Source: Limonium bicolor (Eukaryota > Streptophyta > Magnoliopsida > Caryophyllales > Plumbaginaceae). Taken from it: a DNA stretch of 64,000 bases. The translations under genes were made by a program, and so were the position numbers. Each line of letters starts with the position of its first letter. Positions within the stretch are counted from its first letter, which is position 1. This document shows, one piece after another, positions 60,601-64,000 of the stretch. Below the pieces are notes generated by a model. It did no database searches, was not told the origin of the DNA, and saw only the letters and a program-made list of their open reading frames with translations. The DNA lies in contig CM041776.1 of the NCBI GenBank assembly GCA_023374045.1, positions 136,775,296 to 136,839,295 of the forward strand, given 5' to 3'.

Positions 60601-61926
60601 CGAAACCAAATCTGTCAAATTCACTCAATCTAAAGCGTAATTGATGCAATTGAATCATGGTTTTGACCGACAGTGTAACATAGTTTAGCAAGGTTGAAGG
60701 AATTTGAAGAAAACTTACCAGAATTGCTCGAATCGAAGGGATTAGTTTTCAGTTTCTGGAAAAACGCCCCCTTTACAACTCGATTGAGTAGCCTACTTTG
60801 CAACACTATAATTTACAGTATAGATGGAGTTAGAACTAGTTCTTGGGCTTAATCTAAAGAAGAAACTTAGCTCTACACAATGATAGCAAGAACTCACCCT
60901 AACTTGCACTACACAAAAAGAAATCGAAGCTGGAAGTTGCGAGTTTACCTTACGTTTTCTGGAAATAAAACTATAATTTTATGCTGTGATGAAACCGAAA
61001 CTTTAGACACCTTTTTCTTCCAAACGGTTGAGAATTGGCTTAGGCCATCAACATGAAAGTTTTAGAGGAATTAGAGCTCTTCAAAACGAGCTAAAGAACA
61101 TGAAATTTGGCTGAGAAACGAAGAAGTTATGGCTAGACGAAGTTACCTGATTCGAAGGAAAAACTGGAACTGCAGTTTCGGTTTTTGCAGGGTGGCTACT
61201 TTGATTCGATTTTCCGGTTGATTTAGGACGAGTTAGGGTTAGTGTGAGTTATGGTTGTTTAGAGAAAGTGTAGGAGAAGGCAACAAAGAAGACGACACTC
61301 AAAAATTCCATAAGATGAGAAAGTTATGAAGGTCACAAGATAGGGCAAAACCTTATTTCTGTTACCGGTAATATAGGGGATAAAAACGACTAAGTGTTGG
61401 GGCGCGATTACCGAGGTGCGCGATGAGTCAGCAAAGCTGCCACGTCAGCCCTTTTTTCAAATTTTGGCTCTAAACTTCATTTGATCATAACTTTGGCTAG
61501 GATGATCCGTTTTTGACGTTCTTTTTATTGATCTTCATGGTTTTCCATAACCTATTTATTGGTATAGGTTTCATGGCCTGGTTTGACCATTCTCAAAAAG
61601 TCAACCCTAGCAAGGCTTTAAAGGCTTTAGGGTTTCTAGAATTTTATATTGACTTTTATGTTTCAAAACAATGTTCCAACACTTCCTAAAATCTTTATAA
61701 CATAGTTGGAGTGTTTAGAAATTTTTCCAAGATCTATTGACTTATAAATATTATCATTAAATACATAATACCATATAATTATATATAATAATTAAATGTT
61801 TTATTGTATTCTTAAGGGTTAAATAGGAGAAATCCCCTATATAAATTTCATAATTCCATATAATAATTTAATATTTAATAAAAGAAATCCCCCTAAATTA
61901 ATTTAAATTAATTTAGGGGTATTTCA
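57667..61926 (-). repeat. 5' LTR of B (4.26 kb)
   Basis: TGTAACGCCCC to GGGGTATTTCA, the uninterrupted copy of the B LTR. It has the hairpin-donor module (57905-57970, with one G lost from the long stem), three gacgaggg...tacagcccc repeats (58288-58443), and about 170 bp (58527-58699) absent from the 3' copy. It also has an imperfect GGCCGTCCG...CGGACGGCC palindrome (60357-60391). No gene is seen. Confidence 0.95.
57905..57970 (-). promoter_or_regulatory. LTR hairpin plus splice-donor-like module, B 5' LTR
   Basis: Donor-like TGCAG^GTACG with the intron side at 57908, about 240 nt before the LTR end in element sense. Both hairpins are as in 23908-23974. It could supply a leader donor for the acceptor-like site at 57403. 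Confidence 0.55.
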
Positions 61927-61931
61927 CATTA

Positions 61932-62947
61932 ACACTTTTATCTCAGAGACAATAGAGGTTAACATAGTAAACATCTGTCTCTTGGTCATAAAATTGAAAG
62001 TAGATTCAACATGATCAAGGCTTACCTTTTCTCCTTCGAGTATTTGCTATCCTTCATCATCATGTAGAGATCATTGTCTGGCCTTTTCCTAATAAGGTCA
62101 TCATCATCTGTTACTACACTCATGCGCATTTGTGCGTACTCCTTAGCTTTTGAGTCTATATCTGAAATGTCTTGTTCCCATGCAGTTGTTGCTGTATTTT
62201 GATGTTTTTTACCCTTATTTGGGAATTTTCCTTCTGCTGAAGAGGATAGTCCTTGACACGATGACCTGTGTTGTTGCACCTAATACATATGATTGGTCTT
62301 TTCTTTGATGAGGTACCATTCATACTGTTGGTTTGACCCTCGTTGTCCTTCAAGCAGTCTCCAAATTTTATTACAATTGTAGTAATTTCCTCAACTACAT
62401 TAAAATTCTCATCCTCTGACTTTGTGGTGATGTTATGTGCTTTTATGGCCAGATCCTTAGTCCGAGTTGAACACCTTTCATCTTTCCATCATATACTGTT
62501 AGTTCAGAATCTAGTTCTTTGAACGACATTTCTAACAAATCTTGTATATTTCGAAAGGTGGTAATAGTCACTCCTTTTCCAGACTGTCAAGGCACCTCTC
62601 GTTTTATAGTACTATTTGACAGTGTTACTCCCATAATCTTCAACTCAATGAGTATCTTATCAAACCTTTCCATCGTGTGAGTTATAGTCTCACCATTCTA
62701 CATCTTAAAATTTCCAAATTGCATCTTGAATTTATTTCCAATGGCTTTCCTGGCAGAATCCGGTCCCGCATAAGTAGTTTTAAGAAAGTCCCAAACCTCT
62801 ATGGTGGTTCAAATCCCAAAAACCTTTCCTTGGTCTGCTTATGAGAGAGATGAGACTATTATCCTCAAAACATACTTATTCTTACTCATAAGCTTTTTGC
62901 CGTTGACGTTCCAATCTTTTGTGGCTTTGATTTGGTGAATCCACCTT
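61932..62947 (-). pseudogene. Copia F gag, central part
   Basis: Read on the minus strand with several stops: SKNKYVLRIIVSSLS, then an IEVWDFLKTTYAG-type UBN2 block (about 62790-62840), and a zinc-knuckle segment CIRCNNTGHRVKDYP at 62300-62260, where the last Cys of CX2CX4HX4C is Tyr. The frames at 62022-62279 and 62156-62353 are parts of it. B entered at 61927-61931. Confidence 0.82.
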
Positions 62948-63762
62948 TACGGGTGAGCATTTGGATAATTCGGTTAATCGAAATCCAAATTGTAAAAAAA
63001 AATTGGATTTCAGTTAATTCGGGTTTTAACCGAATTATCCAAATTTTGATCAAAACCGAATTAAGCGAAATCCAAATTATCCAAAATCCAAAATTTTTTT
63101 AAGTTGAAAACCGTACCGAACTGAAATCCAAAATTTCCTTCAGTTAGGATTTCAATTAACCGAAATTTAAAAAATACGAAAACCGATTTTATAAATTCGA
63201 TTTCAGTTAACCGAATTTTTTTAAAAAAAAAACCAAACACATTTTTTTGTTTCATGTTTATCATCATCAGCAGTAATAACCATAAGCTGCTAGAAAATTG
63301 TGAATTCCCTAGTTGCCAATTCATCACAACAGAAACCGTAAGAGCTCACTCAAACATCAGACTAGTTACATCAAACTAGAGGTGAGCAGCGATGAACGAT
63401 GTTCCAAAATAACTAGTCATATATAATTAATATGACGAAAAAAGAATAGTATGACATTATATAATTGAAGGATTGGAGCAATGCGAGATAGAGTTTTGAA
63501 TTTTGACATTTTGTTTGTCATGTTTAAAGAGTATTAACTATTAAGAAAAGATTTAGGGATTTTCTTTAAAAAAAAGTTTGGATAATTCGGTTAACCGAAT
63601 TTTACAGGGTTAAAACTGAAATTCCAACCGAATAATAATCGGATATCCGAATAACTAAAATTTTAAATTCGGTTTTAAAATTTGGTTAAAAATCCAAATA
63701 AAAAATCAGTTAATTTGGATTTTGGATAAATCCAAATTATCCAATCCAAATGCTCACCCCTA
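62948..63762. mobile_element. hAT-type non-autonomous transposon (815 bp)
   Basis: The ends are TACGGGTGAGCATTTGGAT and, inverted, TAGGGGTGAGCATTTGGAT. The flanks tccacctt (62940-62947) and tccgcctt (63763-63770) are an 8-bp duplication with one change. Both subterminal parts are dense in inverted aaccgaa/ccaaat motifs. No transposase frame is present. It interrupts the gag of copia F. Confidence 0.9.
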
Positions 63763-63770
63763 TCCGCCTT

Positions 63771-64000
63771 CAATGACTTGAGGGCATAGCTCTCCTTCTT
63801 CGACTATAAGGCCATATATAGATTTCCTTCTGCATCTACAATCCATAGATCAAAGTCTATAGACATAAGTTGATTCTTCATCTATTCATACCAATATGAG
63901 TTGTTGAACTTAGTGAGCTTGGAAGCCTTCACATCGTAGGAACTCATCACGATCACCATGAAGATTTCTCTTCTAAGTTGCAAGTAATATTACTCTGATA
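63771..64000 (-). pseudogene. Copia F gag N-terminus and primer-binding site
   Basis: From an ATG near 63959 the minus strand reads SYDVKASKLTKFNNSYWYE, a stop, then MSIDFDLWIVDAEGN, the copia Gag N-terminal pattern (normally NY..WK...L..VD.WD). The last bases, 63993-64000, are ctctgata, the inner part of a TGGTATCAGAG primer site cut by the window edge. The LTR would lie just beyond. Confidence 0.82.

Larger units (their letters stand above)
23670..61926 (-). mobile_element. Ty3/gypsy chromovirus B with nested insertions
   Basis: The outer edges are TGTAACGCCCC at 23670 and GGGGTATTTCA ending at 61926. The 5-bp flanks are identical (catta at 23665-23669 and 61927-61931). With C (24925-29795) and A (37241-55906) removed, B is a complete element of about 14.7 kb: 5' LTR 57667-61926, PBS, gag, AlkB, pol with chromodomain, PPT, 3' LTR 23670-32609. 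The chromodomain and domain order place it among chromoviruses, probably the Tekay/Del lineage from the long LTRs (inference). It entered the gag of copia F. Confidence 0.95.

Overview
The window is plant nuclear DNA made almost entirely of nested and duplicated transposable elements. I recognise no intact host gene. The evidence for a plant is the set of families present: Ty3/gypsy chromoviruses with initiator-Met tRNA primer sites, Ty1/copia elements, TRIM-like elements, hAT-type MITEs and a tRNA-derived SINE. Nearly all element coding runs on the minus strand. The names A to G used here are local labels.

Layout. 1-14154: the 5' end of a large LTR element (D, LTRs of 4.4-4.5 kb) inserted into a copia element (E), then tandemly duplicated as a unit of about 6.4 kb. 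14155-17945: the rest of copia E (integrase, protease, gag, 5' LTR). 17946-19051: a cluster of small TRIM-like elements. 19052-23040: mostly unidentified DNA with one hAT MITE (20632-20866) and one SINE (21003-21178). 23041-23669 and 61932-64000: two halves of a decayed copia element (F), split by chromovirus B.

Chromovirus B spans 23670-61926, is flanked by the perfect 5-bp duplication catta, and carries three later layers. A solo LTR (C, 24925-29795, duplication gttta) lies in its 3' LTR. A complete second chromovirus (A, 37241-55906) lies between its gag and AlkB regions. A one-LTR element (G, 47978-52062, duplication caacc) lies inside the 5' LTR of A. With these removed, B reads LTR, PBS, gag, AlkB, protease, reverse transcriptase, RNase H, integrase, chromodomain, PPT, LTR. 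A has the same order.

The most notable content is an AlkB-type 2-oxoglutarate/Fe(II) dioxygenase reading frame between gag and protease in both A and B. In B it is open and keeps the metal and co-substrate residues. In A two indels put the HxD segment out of frame. Conserved splice-site-like sequences, in matching phase in both elements, suggest that gag holds two short introns. They also suggest that one gag donor could join either to the AlkB frame (Gag-AlkB) or to the protease/pol frame (Gag-Pol, skipping AlkB). The LTRs of all four large families (A-D) also share a candidate RNA module, two short hairpins followed by a splice-donor-like site, with compensatory base changes between families. 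The splicing and RNA-structure models are inferences from sequence and need transcript data.
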